A stretch of DNA of 64,000 nt from Aquabacterium sp. (lineage in GTDB: Bacteria; Pseudomonadota; Gammaproteobacteria; Burkholderiales; Burkholderiaceae_C), in NCBI RefSeq assembly GCF_016195855.1, contig NZ_JACPYU010000014.1, positions 1-64,000 of the forward strand, in the 5' to 3' direction. The notes under the pieces were generated by a model. That model saw nothing but the letters and a program-made list of their open reading frames with translations, did no database searches and was not told the DNA's origin. Below are positions 30,287 to 41,061 of the stretch, one piece after another. How positions within the stretch are numbered: position 1 is the first letter of the stretch; the number at the start of each line of letters is the position of its first letter. The translations under genes were made by a program, and so were the position numbers.

Positions 30287-31380
30287 GCGCCCCGACACTT
30301 GCCAGCCTGCTGCGTCATGCGCAGCAGGTGACACCGGTTTTGCCCGAACGCCTGGTGGCCTGGCAGCGCCAGGAAGGGCGCCACCATCTGCCCTGGCAGC
30401 GTGTGCGTGACCCCTACCGCGTGTGGCTGTCAGAGATCATGCTGCAGCAGACGCAAGTCACCACGGTGCTGGGTTACTTCGATCGTTTTCTTCAGCGCTT
30501 CCCTGATGTGCAGGCGCTGGCCGCCGCGCCGCTGGACGACGTGCTGACCTTGTGGAGCGGGCTGGGCTATTACAGCCGCGCACGCAATCTGCATCGTTGT
30601 GCGCAGGACGTGGTGAACCTGCATGGTGGGCAGTTTCCGCGCAGCAGCGAGGCCTTGCAGACCTTGCCGGGCATCGGGCCCTCCACGTCGGCCGCCATTG
30701 CGGCCTTCTGCTTTGACGAGCGCATCTCCATCATGGATGGCAACGTCAAGCGGGTGCTCAGCCGCGTGCTGGGCTGGGATCAGGATCTGTCCGTCAAGGC
30801 GCATGAGCGTGCCTTGTGGGAGGCGGCCCAGGCCGTCTTGCCGGCGCGTGCAGGCGACATGCCCTCGTACACACAGGGCTTGATGGACCTGGGGGCCACC
30901 TTGTGCACGCAACGCAAGCCCGCCTGCCTGACTTGCCCATGGTCGGACATCTGCCAGGCGCGTGTGAAGGGCGACCCCGAGCGCTACCCCGTCAAGACGC
31001 GCAAGCTCAAGCGCAGCGAGCGCGAAAGCTGGTTGCTGTGGCTGCAATGGCAGGACCAGGTCTGGCTGCAGCAGATGCCGGACAAAGGGGTGTGGGCAGG
31101 GTTGTGGACCTTGCCTTTGCTTGATGACGAGTCGGCTTTGCTGGCCTTGCTCGGCGATAAATTGAGTGCCTCGATCGAGGCGCAACCACGCACGAAGCAT
31201 GTGCTGACGCACCTGGACTGGTACCTGAATCCGCGCCGCCTGGTGCTGGATGATGCAGCATCTGCGCAGCGCCTGCAGCCCGGCTTGATCGAGCTGGCCT
31301 CAAGCGGCCGCTGGGTGCCTGTGGCCGATCTGGCCAACTGGGGGCTGCCAGCGCCGCTGCGGCGCTTGCTGCAGGGCTGA
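30283..31380 (+). CDS. mutY: A/G-specific adenine glycosylase MutY
   Basis: Removes adenine mispaired with 8-oxoguanine, the partner of MutM. 365 residues: the catalytic-domain Glu 51 in LSEIMLQQTQV, helix-hairpin-helix LPGIGPSTSAAIAAF, catalytic Asp in IMDGNVKRVLSR and the 4Fe-4S loop with CLTCPWSDIC, then a C-terminal NUDIX-like recognition domain (WLLWLQWQDQVWLQQMPDKGVWAGLWTLP). Start codon overlaps the GTPase stop. Confidence 0.97.
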   Translation: MSAPTLASLLRHAQQVTPVLPERLVAWQRQEGRHHLPWQRVRDPYRVWLSEIMLQQTQVTTVLGYFDRFLQRFPDVQALAAAPLDDVLTLWSGLGYYSRARNLHRCAQDVVNLHGGQFPRSSEALQTLPGIGPSTSAAIAAFCFDERISIMDGNVKRVLSRVLGWDQDLSVKAHERALWEAAQAVLPARAGDMPSYTQGLMDLGATLCTQRKPACLTCPWSDICQARVKGDPERYPVKTRKLKRSERESWLLWLQWQDQVWLQQMPDKGVWAGLWTLPLLDDESALLALLGDKLSASIEAQPRTKHVLTHLDWYLNPRRLVLDDAASAQRLQPGLIELASSGRWVPVADLANWGLPAPLRRLLQG

Positions 31381-31383
31381 CGC

Positions 31384-32163
31384 TCAGCCGAGCGTGACGA
31401 TCACCGGTGCGTGGTCGCTGGGGCGTTCGTTCTTGCGCGGCGCCTTGTCGATCACGCAGGCCGTGACCTGCGGCTTGAGCGCGTCGCTGATCAGGATGTG
31501 GTCGATGCGCAGGCCCTGGTTCTTGCGGAAAGCCAGGTTGCGGTAGTCCCACCAGGTCCAGGGTTTGGGCGGTTGCTCGAACAGCCGGAAGGCGTCGCAC
31601 AGGCCCAGGCCCAGCAGTTGCTGAAAGTGCGCACGCTCTTGCGGTGTGCAATGGATCTGGTCTTTCCAGGCGACCGGGTCGTACACGTCGGCATCGGTGG
31701 GGGCGATGTTGAAGTCCCCCATCAACACAACGTGCGGATGGGTTTGCAGCTCCTGCTTGACCCATGCCTCCAGGGCTTGCAGCCAGTTCATCTTGTAGAC
31801 GAACTTGTCGCTGTCAGGTGCCTGGCCATTAGGGAAGTAGCAGCCGACCACGCGCACGCTGCCAAGCTGCGCATCCTGGACTGTGCCGGCGATCACGCGG
31901 GCTTGTTCATCGGCGAAACCGGGGATGTTCTTGATGATGTCGGTGCTGCCGGTGCGGGTCAGCAGGGCCACGCCGTTATAGGTCTTCTGGCCGAACCACT
32001 GGGACTGGTAACCCGCGGCCTCCAGGTCGGCATGCGGGAACTTGTCGTCGGTGAGCTTGGTCTCTTGCAGCACCAGTGCATCAACGGGGTTGGCGGCGAG
32101 CCAGTCCAGCAATTGTGGCAAGCGCACAGACAGTGAGTTGACGTTCCAGGTGGCGAGTTTCAT
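31384..32163 (-). CDS. xthA: Exodeoxyribonuclease III (XthA/ExoA family AP endonuclease)
   Basis: A 259-residue AP endonuclease of the EEP fold. It starts MKLATWNVNSLSVRLPQLLDWL and carries the catalytic signatures VLQETKL (Glu), GDFNIAPTDADV (Asp/Asn) and PSDHAPVIV (His). The start at 32163 is preferred over a TTG four codons earlier. It is convergent with mutY, 3 bases apart, so it is another repair gene close to mutM and mutY but separately transcribed. Confidence 0.95.
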   Translation of the reverse strand: MKLATWNVNSLSVRLPQLLDWLAANPVDALVLQETKLTDDKFPHADLEAAGYQSQWFGQKTYNGVALLTRTGSTDIIKNIPGFADEQARVIAGTVQDAQLGSVRVVGCYFPNGQAPDSDKFVYKMNWLQALEAWVKQELQTHPHVVLMGDFNIAPTDADVYDPVAWKDQIHCTPQERAHFQQLLGLGLCDAFRLFEQPPKPWTWWDYRNLAFRKNQGLRIDHILISDALKPQVTACVIDKAPRKNERPSDHAPVIVTLG

Positions 32164-32229
32164 GGGCTTGGGCAAGAGTTTGGGATCAAGAGCGCGACGG
32201 AATTGTGCCGCTGTTTGGTGGGCTCGGGC

Positions 32230-33273
32230 TCAAGCGGGTTGATTGACCAAGGGACGGGGTGCAGCATGAGCCTTCATGGTGATGAAGCGCTTTTCGATCA
32301 GGTACCAACTGAGGGTGCCGGCCAGGATGCTCCACAACCAGGTCTGAACGATCAAGGACAGTCGCCCGACCTCCGGCTGCCATTCGATCAGGAGCTTGGT
32401 GATGGGCCAGGCGTACAGATAGACGCCGTAGGAGATGTCGGGCAGCTTGTTGAACCAGGCGAAAAGGCGTGCCGGCCGGTTGGCGAAGGACAGGATGGCA
32501 TAGCCCCAGAAGATGGCCACGGCCGGTTGTGCGAGGGTGCGGTTGAACATCAGCAGTGCCCACAGCATGAGGGCGACGACCATCCAGCGCTGCTTGTCCA
32601 GAAAGGGGCGGCCGTACAGAAAGTAGCAGCCACCGGCCGTGAACATCATGCCCAGGCGCACGATCGGGTCATGGAAGGTGCCGTGTCCCACATAGGGATC
32701 GATCAGGAACATGGTGGTGAAAGCCAGGAAGCACACCAGCCAGTAAACGCGGTTCTGGAACCCGATCGCCAGCCCGAACAAGGCCACCAGCAGGTAGCAC
32801 TTGAATTCGTACTCGATGGACCACATCGCGCCATTGACGAGCGGGTAGAACGTTTCCTGGAAGACGGGTGGAATGGCGGGGCTTTGCAGCAGGGTCATGT
32901 CCGTGAGGAAGTCGTCCCAATAAAAGTGCCTGAAGTAGTGAGGCTCGCTTGCCATGGGCCCGACAACGAAGGCGCAGACGAGGGTGGTCACGATGAAGGC
33001 CGGGTAGATGCGCAGCACCCTGTTTCTCAGGTAAGAAACGATGCGCGGGTTGTGGTCCCAGCTTTTGACGATCAGGTAGCCGCTGAGCAGAAAAAAACTG
33101 CTCACAGCCAGTTGCCCAAACGAGATGGTGCCAAACACATTGCTCAGGAATTCCCGGCTTCGGTTGCCGTGTTGAAGCTCTGGGCAATGCGACAAGATCA
33201 CCATGGAGGCGAAGACAAAGCGCAGCAGGTTGAAGTTGTTGCCTGTTTGTGGGGCGAGATTCTGACCGTCCAT
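32230..33273 (-). CDS. Acyltransferase 3 family membrane protein
   Basis: A 347-residue membrane protein starting at MDGQNLAPQTGNNFNLLRF, the ATG at 33273 with AGGGA just upstream; longer frames to 33318 or 33534 are unsupported. The acyltransferase_3 opening NFNLLRFVFASMVILSHC (with the catalytic-type His) and ten or so transmembrane helices fit enzymes that O-acetylate surface sugars such as O-antigen or lipid A-linked glycans. Substrate unknown. It lies alone between xthA and the LysR regulator; no sugar-biosynthesis genes nearby. Confidence 0.85.
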   Translation of the reverse strand: MDGQNLAPQTGNNFNLLRFVFASMVILSHCPELQHGNRSREFLSNVFGTISFGQLAVSSFFLLSGYLIVKSWDHNPRIVSYLRNRVLRIYPAFIVTTLVCAFVVGPMASEPHYFRHFYWDDFLTDMTLLQSPAIPPVFQETFYPLVNGAMWSIEYEFKCYLLVALFGLAIGFQNRVYWLVCFLAFTTMFLIDPYVGHGTFHDPIVRLGMMFTAGGCYFLYGRPFLDKQRWMVVALMLWALLMFNRTLAQPAVAIFWGYAILSFANRPARLFAWFNKLPDISYGVYLYAWPITKLLIEWQPEVGRLSLIVQTWLWSILAGTLSWYLIEKRFITMKAHAAPRPLVNQPA

Positions 33274-33362
33274 GACATCCCTGGTTCTTGAAAGCGCTTG
33301 AAAGGCGGCGTTGTGCATTAGACAGCGCCACTGCAGGGTGATGGTGCGCAAGCCCCCCTGTG

Positions 33363-34349
33363 TCAGGGCCGGGTTTTCACATGGGGCGCCAGGCGGCTGC
33401 TCGCCCTGCGCAGGGTCTGCTCGACGCGGGCCTCGTGTTCGCGGCATTGCTCGCCGGTCAGCTTGGCTTGCAAGGCATCCAGAAAGACGCGGGTGCGCGC
33501 GGGCATCAGGCGGCGGCCAGGGAACACGCCCCATGCGGGCGTGGATGGCGGGCGCCAGTCGGGCAAGACGGGGGTCAGCCTGCCTTCGCGCACATGGGGC
33601 TCGGCGAAGTGGTCATGGACCAGTGCGATACCGGCACCTGCCAAGGCCATGCGCATGAGCAGATCGGGTGAATTGGCCGTGGTGCGGCCCGGCGGAATGC
33701 CCTCCCAACGGGCATTGTCATGCAGGCGCATCAGCACCCAGGGCGCGGCATCGCCATTGCGGCTCAACAGGTGCAAGGCATCGTGCTCCATCAAGGCTTC
33801 TGGCTCCGAAGGGTGGCCGTGTCTGGCCAGATAGCCCGGGGCGGCATACAGGCCGGAGGTGAACACGGCCAGGCGCCGGGCCGCCAGCGAGGCGTCATCA
33901 GGCAGATCGCCCATGCGGATGGCCAGGTCCATGTTCTCGCCGATCAGGTCGACACGGCGGGGCGTCAGGTCCAGCTCCAGGGAGATGTCGGGGTATTGCG
34001 CGACGAAGTCGGCCATCATCGGCACCAGCATCAGGTTGGCCAGGTCGGCCGGCATGGTCACGCGCAGGCGGCCGCTGGGTTGCGCCTGACGGTGCTGAGC
34101 CAGGTTGGATGCGGCATCGACCTCGGCAACGATTTGCTGGGCGTGCTCCAGCACGGTGCGGCCGAAGTCCGTGAGCGTGAGCTTGCGGGTGGTACGCAGC
34201 AGCAGGCGCTCGCCCAGTTGGGTTTCCAGCCCGGCCACCCGGCGTGAGACGGTGGATTTGGGCAGGCCCAGTTGCTCGGCGGCGCGGCTGAAGCTGTGGG
34301 CCTCGACCACACGGGCAAAGAGCAGCAGGTCATTGGGTTCGATGTTCAT
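33363..34349 (-). CDS. LysR family transcriptional regulator
   Basis: A 328-residue regulator starting MNIEPNDLLLFARVVEAHSFSRAAEQLGLPKSTVSRRVAGLETQLGERLLLRTTRKLTLT, the classic LysR winged helix-turn-helix, followed by the periplasmic-binding-protein-like effector domain (LDLTPRRVDLIGENMDLAIRMGDLPDDASLAARRLA). The Met at 34349 is the family start; the frame to 34463 is discarded. It is divergent from the azoreductase gene with a palindrome between them, so it probably controls that gene and itself. The effector is unknown. Confidence 0.93.
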   Translation of the reverse strand: MNIEPNDLLLFARVVEAHSFSRAAEQLGLPKSTVSRRVAGLETQLGERLLLRTTRKLTLTDFGRTVLEHAQQIVAEVDAASNLAQHRQAQPSGRLRVTMPADLANLMLVPMMADFVAQYPDISLELDLTPRRVDLIGENMDLAIRMGDLPDDASLAARRLAVFTSGLYAAPGYLARHGHPSEPEALMEHDALHLLSRNGDAAPWVLMRLHDNARWEGIPPGRTTANSPDLLMRMALAGAGIALVHDHFAEPHVREGRLTPVLPDWRPPSTPAWGVFPGRRLMPARTRVFLDALQAKLTGEQCREHEARVEQTLRRASSRLAPHVKTRP

Positions 34350-34370
34350 GGTGTCCAGTCGATCAGGGTT

Positions 34371-34392
34371 ATTGTTCTTCTGGTGGAACAAT
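34371..34392. promoter_or_regulatory. LysR-type operator between the LysR and azoR genes
   Basis: ATTGTTC, 8 bases, GAACAAT: a perfect 22-base palindrome carrying the T-N11-A core, placed about 20 bases upstream of the LysR ATG and 86 upstream of azoR. A GATAAT at 34428-34433 could be the azoR -10. Confidence 0.65.
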
Positions 34393-34477
34393 GTTATCCA
34401 TTTTGATGGCTTCCGTATATTGGTTGGGATAATTAAAGTGAGTCCATCGACATTCACTTCCAACCGAAGGACCCGCC

Positions 34478-35095
34478 ATGAACATCCTGCAAATCAACTC
34501 CAGCTCCCGCCCTGATGCTTCGCACTCCAGCCGTCTGGCCGGTGCCATCGCCGAGCGCGTGGCTGCCGCACACGTCTCGACCAAACTGACCGTGCGTGAT
34601 CTGGGCCGCCAGCCCTTGAGCGAGCTGGATAAGCCTGCCCTACAAGCGCTGTTCACACCGGCCGAGCAGCGCACCGCCGAGCAAGCGGCCCGCGTGGCCA
34701 TCGACGACGCACTGATTGCCGAGATTCAAGCGGCCGATGTGCTGGTGTTGGGCGTGCCCATGTACAACTTCGGCGTGCCGGCCCAGCTCAAGAACTGGAT
34801 CGATGCGGTCGCCCGTGCTCGTGTCACCTTCACCTACACCGACAAGGGGCCTGTGGGCCTGCTGACGGGCAAGAAGGTGTATGTGGCCCTGACCCGCGGT
34901 GGCCAGTACCGCAACACGCCCGCCGACACGCAGGTGCCGTATCTGAAGACGGTGCTGGCCTTCCTGGGCATGACGGACGTGCAGTTCGTGTACGCCGAAG
35001 GCCTGGCCATGGGCCCGCAGGCCGAGCAGGACGCGCTGGCGTCGGCGTATGCCCAGATCGATGAACTGGGCATCGGAGAGCCAGCCCTGGCTTGA
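34478..35095 (+). CDS. azoR: FMN-dependent NADH:quinone/azo oxidoreductase AzoR
   Basis: A 205-residue flavodoxin-like enzyme. [26 protein letters not shown] binds FMN phosphate, and [50 protein letters not shown] is the family signature. AzoR reduces quinones and azo dyes with NADH. It is divergent from a LysR regulator with an operator-like palindrome between. A pirin gene follows 91 bases downstream; pirin-azoR pairing under a LysR regulator is common and may relate to quinone or electrophile stress. Confidence 0.92.
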   Translation: MNILQINSSSRPDASHSSRLAGAIAERVAAAHVSTKLTVRDLGRQPLSELDKPALQALFTPAEQRTAEQAARVAIDDALIAEIQAADVLVLGVPMYNFGVPAQLKNWIDAVARARVTFTYTDKGPVGLLTGKKVYVALTRGGQYRNTPADTQVPYLKTVLAFLGMTDVQFVYAEGLAMGPQAEQDALASAYAQIDELGIGEPALA

Positions 35096-35186
35096 TGCCG
35101 GGCATGGTCGAAAATGGTTTGTCTGCATCGACGGCGCACATGGCGCATGGCACATGGCGCGTGTCGATGCGCATCAGGAGCCCCGC

Positions 35187-36065
35187 ATGGATACCACCCA
35201 AACTGTCACCCCGTCGATCACCGTCACACGGCCGCGTGAGGTCGAGCGCTTGATCGCAGGCCAGGCCACCTCGGATGGTGCGGGCGTCAAGCTCACGCGG
35301 GTGCTGACGCAGCCGCTGCAGCGCAGGCTGGACCCCTTCCTGATGCTGGACGCCTTTGGCACCGACAACCCCGATGACTACATCGGTGGCTTTCCCGATC
35401 ACCCGCACCGTGGCTTCGAGACCGTGACCTACATGATCGCGGGCCGCATGCGCCATCGCGACAGCGCCGGCCACGAAGGCCTGCTGCAAAACGGTGGGGT
35501 GCAGTGGATGACGGCCGGGCGCGGGGTGATCCACTCCGAGTTGCCCGAGCAGGAAGAGGGGCGCATGGAGGGCTTCCAGCTGTGGCTGAACCTGCCCGCC
35601 CGCGACAAGATGACGGCGCCCTGGTACCGCGATATCCAGAGCGCGGACATCCCCGAGTTCCGCACCGATGAGGGCGTGACCGTGCGGGTCATCGCGGGCG
35701 CCAGCCATGGTGTGGATGGGGCGGTGCAGCGGGAGGCCTCGCAGCCCTTGTACCTGGATCTGCACCTGCCTGATGGCGCGCGCTTTGATCAGGTGCTGCC
35801 GCCCCAGCACAATGCCTTTGTGTATGTCTACCGGGGTGAGTTGGCGGTGGGTGAGACGGTGGTGCCGGCTCAGCGCATGGCCATCTTGAAGAACCAGGTT
35901 GACCACGATGGGGTGACGCTGCGTGCGCATGGCGCCACCAAGGCCTTGCTGATCGCGGGCCAGCCCTTGAACGAACCCATCGCGCAGTACGGGCCCTTCG
36001 TGATGAACCGCCAGGAAGAGATCTTCCAGGCGGTCGAGGATTTCAAGGCCGGGCGCTTTGCCTGA
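35187..36065 (+). CDS. Pirin family protein (bicupin)
   Basis: A 292-residue bicupin. The ATG at 35187 (MDTTQTVTPSITVTRPREVERL) has CAGGAG just upstream; the frame to 35049 overlaps the azoR 3' end and is rejected. The metal-binding loop DHPHRGFETVTYMIAGRMRHRDS, with the partial HRDSAGHEGLLQNGGVQWMTAGRGVIHSE motif, matches pirin; bacterial pirins include quercetin dioxygenases. The likely operon with azoR suggests a role in quinone or flavonoid metabolism. Confidence 0.92.
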   Translation: MDTTQTVTPSITVTRPREVERLIAGQATSDGAGVKLTRVLTQPLQRRLDPFLMLDAFGTDNPDDYIGGFPDHPHRGFETVTYMIAGRMRHRDSAGHEGLLQNGGVQWMTAGRGVIHSELPEQEEGRMEGFQLWLNLPARDKMTAPWYRDIQSADIPEFRTDEGVTVRVIAGASHGVDGAVQREASQPLYLDLHLPDGARFDQVLPPQHNAFVYVYRGELAVGETVVPAQRMAILKNQVDHDGVTLRAHGATKALLIAGQPLNEPIAQYGPFVMNRQEEIFQAVEDFKAGRFA

Positions 36066-36089
36066 GCGGTGCCAGCGGGCGCAGTGGGG

Positions 36090-36851
36090 TCAGGCCTGCT
36101 GTGCCTGCGCCTTGAGGGCCATGCGCTTGGCACGCGAGCGGATATTGAGCGCTTCAACCGCCAACGAGAAGGCCATGGCCGCGTAGATGTAGCCCTTGGG
36201 CACGTGCACATCCAGTGCTTCGGCGGTCAGGGCCATGCCCACCATCACGAGGAAGGCCAGTGCCAGCACCTTGACGGAGGGGTGGCGATCCACGAACTCG
36301 CCAATGGGTTTGGCTGCAAACAGCATGACACCCACCGAGGCGATCACGGCGGCGATCATCACGCCCAGATGGTCCACCATGCCCACGGCCGTGATGACCG
36401 AGTCCAGCGAGAACACGATGTCGATGACCGCGATCTGGCCGATGATGCCCCAGAACAGGCGGGCACCTGCGGCCTTGACGACGGCCGGATCGGTGTCAGG
36501 TGCATGGTCTTGTTCGCGGGCTTCGACCTCCACGAAGATCTCGTGCGAGGCCTTGTAGAGCAGGAACAGGCCACCGCCCAGCAGCACCAGATCACGGCCG
36601 CTGATGCCTTGCCCCAGAACCTCGAAAAGGTCGGCCTTCAGGCCCATGACCCAGCTCAGCGAGAACAGCAGCATCAGGCGCGAGAGCATGGCAAAGCCCA
36701 GGCCCATGCGGCGCGCCTTGTCGCGCAGTTCAGGGGGCAGGCGGCCCACCAGAATCGAGATGAAGATGATGTTGTCTACGCCCAGCACGATTTCCAGGGC
36801 GGTGAGCATCGCAAAAGCGATCCAGAGGTTGGGGTCGAAAAGGAATTCCAT
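36090..36851 (-). CDS. TerC family integral membrane protein
   Basis: A 253-residue membrane protein starting MEFLFDPNLWIAFAMLTALEIVLGVDNIIFISILVGRLP, a signature of TerC/YgdQ/Alx-type proteins with the acidic residues in GVDN and a second similar one in FSLDSVITAVGMVDHLGVMIAAV. These proteins move manganese or contribute to tellurite and metal tolerance; the substrate here is unknown. The frame to 36908 is not supported. It is convergent with the pirin gene. Confidence 0.92.
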   Translation of the reverse strand: MEFLFDPNLWIAFAMLTALEIVLGVDNIIFISILVGRLPPELRDKARRMGLGFAMLSRLMLLFSLSWVMGLKADLFEVLGQGISGRDLVLLGGGLFLLYKASHEIFVEVEAREQDHAPDTDPAVVKAAGARLFWGIIGQIAVIDIVFSLDSVITAVGMVDHLGVMIAAVIASVGVMLFAAKPIGEFVDRHPSVKVLALAFLVMVGMALTAEALDVHVPKGYIYAAMAFSLAVEALNIRSRAKRMALKAQAQQA

Positions 36852-36979
36852 GGTGTGAATGCGCAGGCGTGATCGCGTCAAGGGCAGCAAAGCCGTGACG
36901 ATACCCAAGCCCGATACATCGGTAAATCAGAAATCCTTGAGGGCATACTTCGGGAAAACCGAAGTTTAGGTGGCCAGCC

Positions 36980-37462
36980 TCAGGTTTTGCGCCGATAGAC
37001 CACGAAGTGGTAGGGCCAGCCTGCCTCGGCCTGGTGGGTCTCGCGGCTTTGTTCGGCAAAGGCGTTGCGGTCCCATGGCGGGAAGAAGGTGTCGCCCTCG
37101 AAATCGGCATCGACTTCGGTGAGGATGAGCTCGTCTGCCCGGGGCAGTGCCTGGGTGTAGAGCTCGCCGCCGCCAATCACGAACACGCGTGCCTCGCTGG
37201 CGAGTGCCGCCACGGCCTCATCGAGTGCGTGTGCGACTTCCACGCCTTCATGCTGCCAGCCGGTATTGCGGGTGATGACGATGTTGCGGCGGCCAGGCAG
37301 GGGGCGGCCAATGGACTCGAAAGTCTTGCGGCCCATGACGACCGGGCAGCCCATGGTGGTGCGCTTGAAGAACTTGAGGTCTTCGGGCAGACGCCACAGC
37401 AGGGCGTTGTCCTTGCCAATGGCGCCATTGCGGGCCACGGCGGCGATCAGGATCAGTTGCAT
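36980..37462 (-). CDS. folA: Dihydrofolate reductase
   Basis: Reduces dihydrofolate to tetrahydrofolate with NADPH. A 160-residue enzyme with MQLILIAAVARNGAIGKDNALLWRLPEDLKFFKRTTMGCPVVMGRKTFESI and VFVIGGGELYTQALPRADELILTEV, all standard. It is directly downstream of thyA (15 bases), a functional pair since ThyA produces the dihydrofolate it recycles. Confidence 0.97.
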   Translation of the reverse strand: MQLILIAAVARNGAIGKDNALLWRLPEDLKFFKRTTMGCPVVMGRKTFESIGRPLPGRRNIVITRNTGWQHEGVEVAHALDEAVAALASEARVFVIGGGELYTQALPRADELILTEVDADFEGDTFFPPWDRNAFAEQSRETHQAEAGWPYHFVVYRRKT

Positions 37463-37477
37463 GACGATGGCACCGGG

Positions 37478-38308
37478 TCAGACGGCCACAGGCGCCTTGA
37501 TGGCCGCGTGGTGCTGATACTCCAGCACCTCGAAGTCTTCATATTCGTAGTCGAAGATCGAAGCGGGTTTGCGCTTGATGTGGAGCACCGGGTAGGGGAA
37601 GGGCGTGCGGCTCAATTGCAGCTCGACCTGTTCGGTGTGGTTGCTGTAGACGTGGCAGTCGCCGCCGGTCCAGATGAAGTCGCCCACGTCCATGTCGCAT
37701 TGCTGCGCGAGCATGTGGGTCAACAGGGCGTAGCTGGCGATGTTGAAGGGCACGCCCAGGAAGATGTCGGCGCTGCGCTGGTAGAGCTGGCAACTGAGCT
37801 TCGGGCGCTCGCCTTCGGCTTGCGGCGGGGCCACATAGAACTGGAAGAAGGCGTGGCAGGGCGGCAGCGCCATCTGGTCGATCTGGCCGGGGTTCCAGGC
37901 ACTGACGATGATGCGGCGCGAATCCGGGGTGGTTTTGAGTTGCTTGACCACTTCGCTGATCTGGTCGACGTGGCCGCCATCGGGCTTGGGCCAGCTGCGC
38001 CATTGCACGCCGTACACGGGGCCCAGCGAGCCGTCCTCACGGGCCCATTCGTCCCAGATGGTGACACCGCGTTCTTGCAGCCATTTGACGTTGTTGTCGC
38101 CGCGCAGGAACCACAGCAGCTCGACGATGATGGACTTCAGGTGCACCTTCTTGGTGGTGACCAGCGGGAAGCCTTCGCTGAGGTCGAAACGCATCTGGTG
38201 GCCGAACACGCTGCGCGTGCCCGTGCCGGTGCGGTCGGTCTTGAGCACGCCCGTGGTGTGGACGTGGCGCATGAAGTCTTCAAATTGACTGCGAATGGGG
38301 CGGCTCAC
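37478..38308 (-). CDS. thyA: Thymidylate synthase ThyA
   Basis: Methylates dUMP with methylene-tetrahydrofolate. 276 residues: [17 protein letters not shown] (phosphate/Arg motif), the active-site Cys in [32 protein letters not shown] and [17 protein letters not shown]. The ATG at 38308 with [17 protein letters not shown] is family-typical. Forms an operon with folA. Confidence 0.97.
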   Translation of the reverse strand: MSRPIRSQFEDFMRHVHTTGVLKTDRTGTGTRSVFGHQMRFDLSEGFPLVTTKKVHLKSIIVELLWFLRGDNNVKWLQERGVTIWDEWAREDGSLGPVYGVQWRSWPKPDGGHVDQISEVVKQLKTTPDSRRIIVSAWNPGQIDQMALPPCHAFFQFYVAPPQAEGERPKLSCQLYQRSADIFLGVPFNIASYALLTHMLAQQCDMDVGDFIWTGGDCHVYSNHTEQVELQLSRTPFPYPVLHIKRKPASIFDYEYEDFEVLEYQHHAAIKAPVAV

Positions 38309-38332
38309 CTGGGGCGTCCTTCAAAATGACAA

Positions 38333-38358
38333 CAGCCGGGATTATCTCTTCCCGGCTG
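38333..38358 (-). terminator. Likely terminator between the OmpA-type gene and thyA
   Basis: CAGCCGGGA, an 8-base loop, TCCCGGCTG, followed on the minus strand by TTGTCATTTTG. The stem is strong but the T-run is short, so efficiency is uncertain. It lies after the stop of the OmpA-type lipoprotein gene and before the thyA ATG. Confidence 0.6.
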
Positions 38359-38384
38359 CCTGGTTTGACTCGGTCGTGAGGGGA

Positions 38385-39053
38385 TCAGGACTTCTGCTCT
38401 GGCTCGCGCAGGAAGATTTCTACGCGGCGGTTGCGGGCGCGGCCTTCTGCTGTTTCATTGCTGGCAACGGGCTCGCGCTCGCCGCGGCCGGCGGTTTCCA
38501 CGCGGCCGGCGGGCACACCGCGGTCAACGAGGAAGTCCTTGACGCTTTCGGCGCGCTCACGCGAGAGCGGGTTGTTGACGGCGTCCGAGCCGGTGCTGTC
38601 GGTGTGGCCGACGATGCGCACGTGCATGCCGGCGCTGTCCTTGCTCAGGCCATTGGCAAAGGTTTCCAGCACCGAGCGCAGTTCGGGCTTGATGGCGGCA
38701 CTGCCGGTGGCAAAGGAGATGTCGTTGGGGATGTTGACCTTGAGCTGGTTGTCGGCGGTGCGGGTCACCTCGACATCGGTGCCACGGGTGGCTTGCTCCA
38801 TGGCTTCACGCTGGGCCTGCATGCGCTTGGACCACACGTTGCCCGCCACGGCGCCAGCGATGCCGCCAATGGCCGCACCGGCTGCGGCGTTCTTGCCGGC
38901 GACCTGGCCGATCACGGCACCTGCCACGGCACCGATGGCCGCACCTTGGGCCGTGCCGCGCTGGGTTTCATCCATGTTGGCGCAGCCGCCGAGCAGGACG
39001 GCCGAGCTGAGGGCGGAGATCATCAGGGTGCGAACTGGCTGGAAAGTGGGCAT
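38385..39053 (-). CDS. OmpA family lipoprotein with glycine-zipper segment (YiaD-like)
   Basis: A 222-residue lipoprotein. The start at 39053 gives signal peptide MPTFQPVRTLMISALSSAVLLGGC and lipobox LGGC; the longer frame to 39098 does not. A glycine-zipper region (GAAIGAVAGAVIGQVAGKNAAAGAAIGG) of about 40 residues precedes a C-terminal OmpA-like peptidoglycan-binding domain (IRIVGHTDSTGSDAVNNPLSRERAESV, GRGEREPVASNETAEGRARNRRVEIFL). Proteins of this layout (YiaD, Pal-like) tether the outer membrane to the wall. Its own unit, downstream of the ABC transporter gene. Confidence 0.92.
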   Translation of the reverse strand: MPTFQPVRTLMISALSSAVLLGGCANMDETQRGTAQGAAIGAVAGAVIGQVAGKNAAAGAAIGGIAGAVAGNVWSKRMQAQREAMEQATRGTDVEVTRTADNQLKVNIPNDISFATGSAAIKPELRSVLETFANGLSKDSAGMHVRIVGHTDSTGSDAVNNPLSRERAESVKDFLVDRGVPAGRVETAGRGEREPVASNETAEGRARNRRVEIFLREPEQKS

Positions 39054-39140
39054 GGTCGTGTAGGAGGTTGTCTTGAACAGGTGGATCGTGCTGCGCACAG
39101 ATTGGGTGGCGGCATGAGCACTTAACGCAGCCGCCCGTTG

Positions 39141-40988
<1,848 letters not shown>

Positions 40989-41026
40989 GAGGGGCTTAGT
41001 CGTGAAACTTGTCCCATTATCATGCC

Positions 41027-41055
41027 TTGACAATATTTGCGTAGGCAAATAAATT
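41027..41055 (+). promoter_or_regulatory. marR promoter with palindromic operator in its spacer
   Basis: TTGACA (-35, perfect, 41027-41032), 17 bases, TAAATT (-10, 4 of 6, 41050-41055). Within the spacer lies an 18-base palindrome, TATTTGC-GTAG-GCAAATA (41034-41051). Transcription would start about 7 bases later, at or beside the marR ATG at 41062, and no Shine-Dalgarno is present, so the mRNA is probably leaderless. Repressor binding here would block RNA polymerase directly. Confidence 0.75.
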
Positions 41056-41061
41056 AACGCC

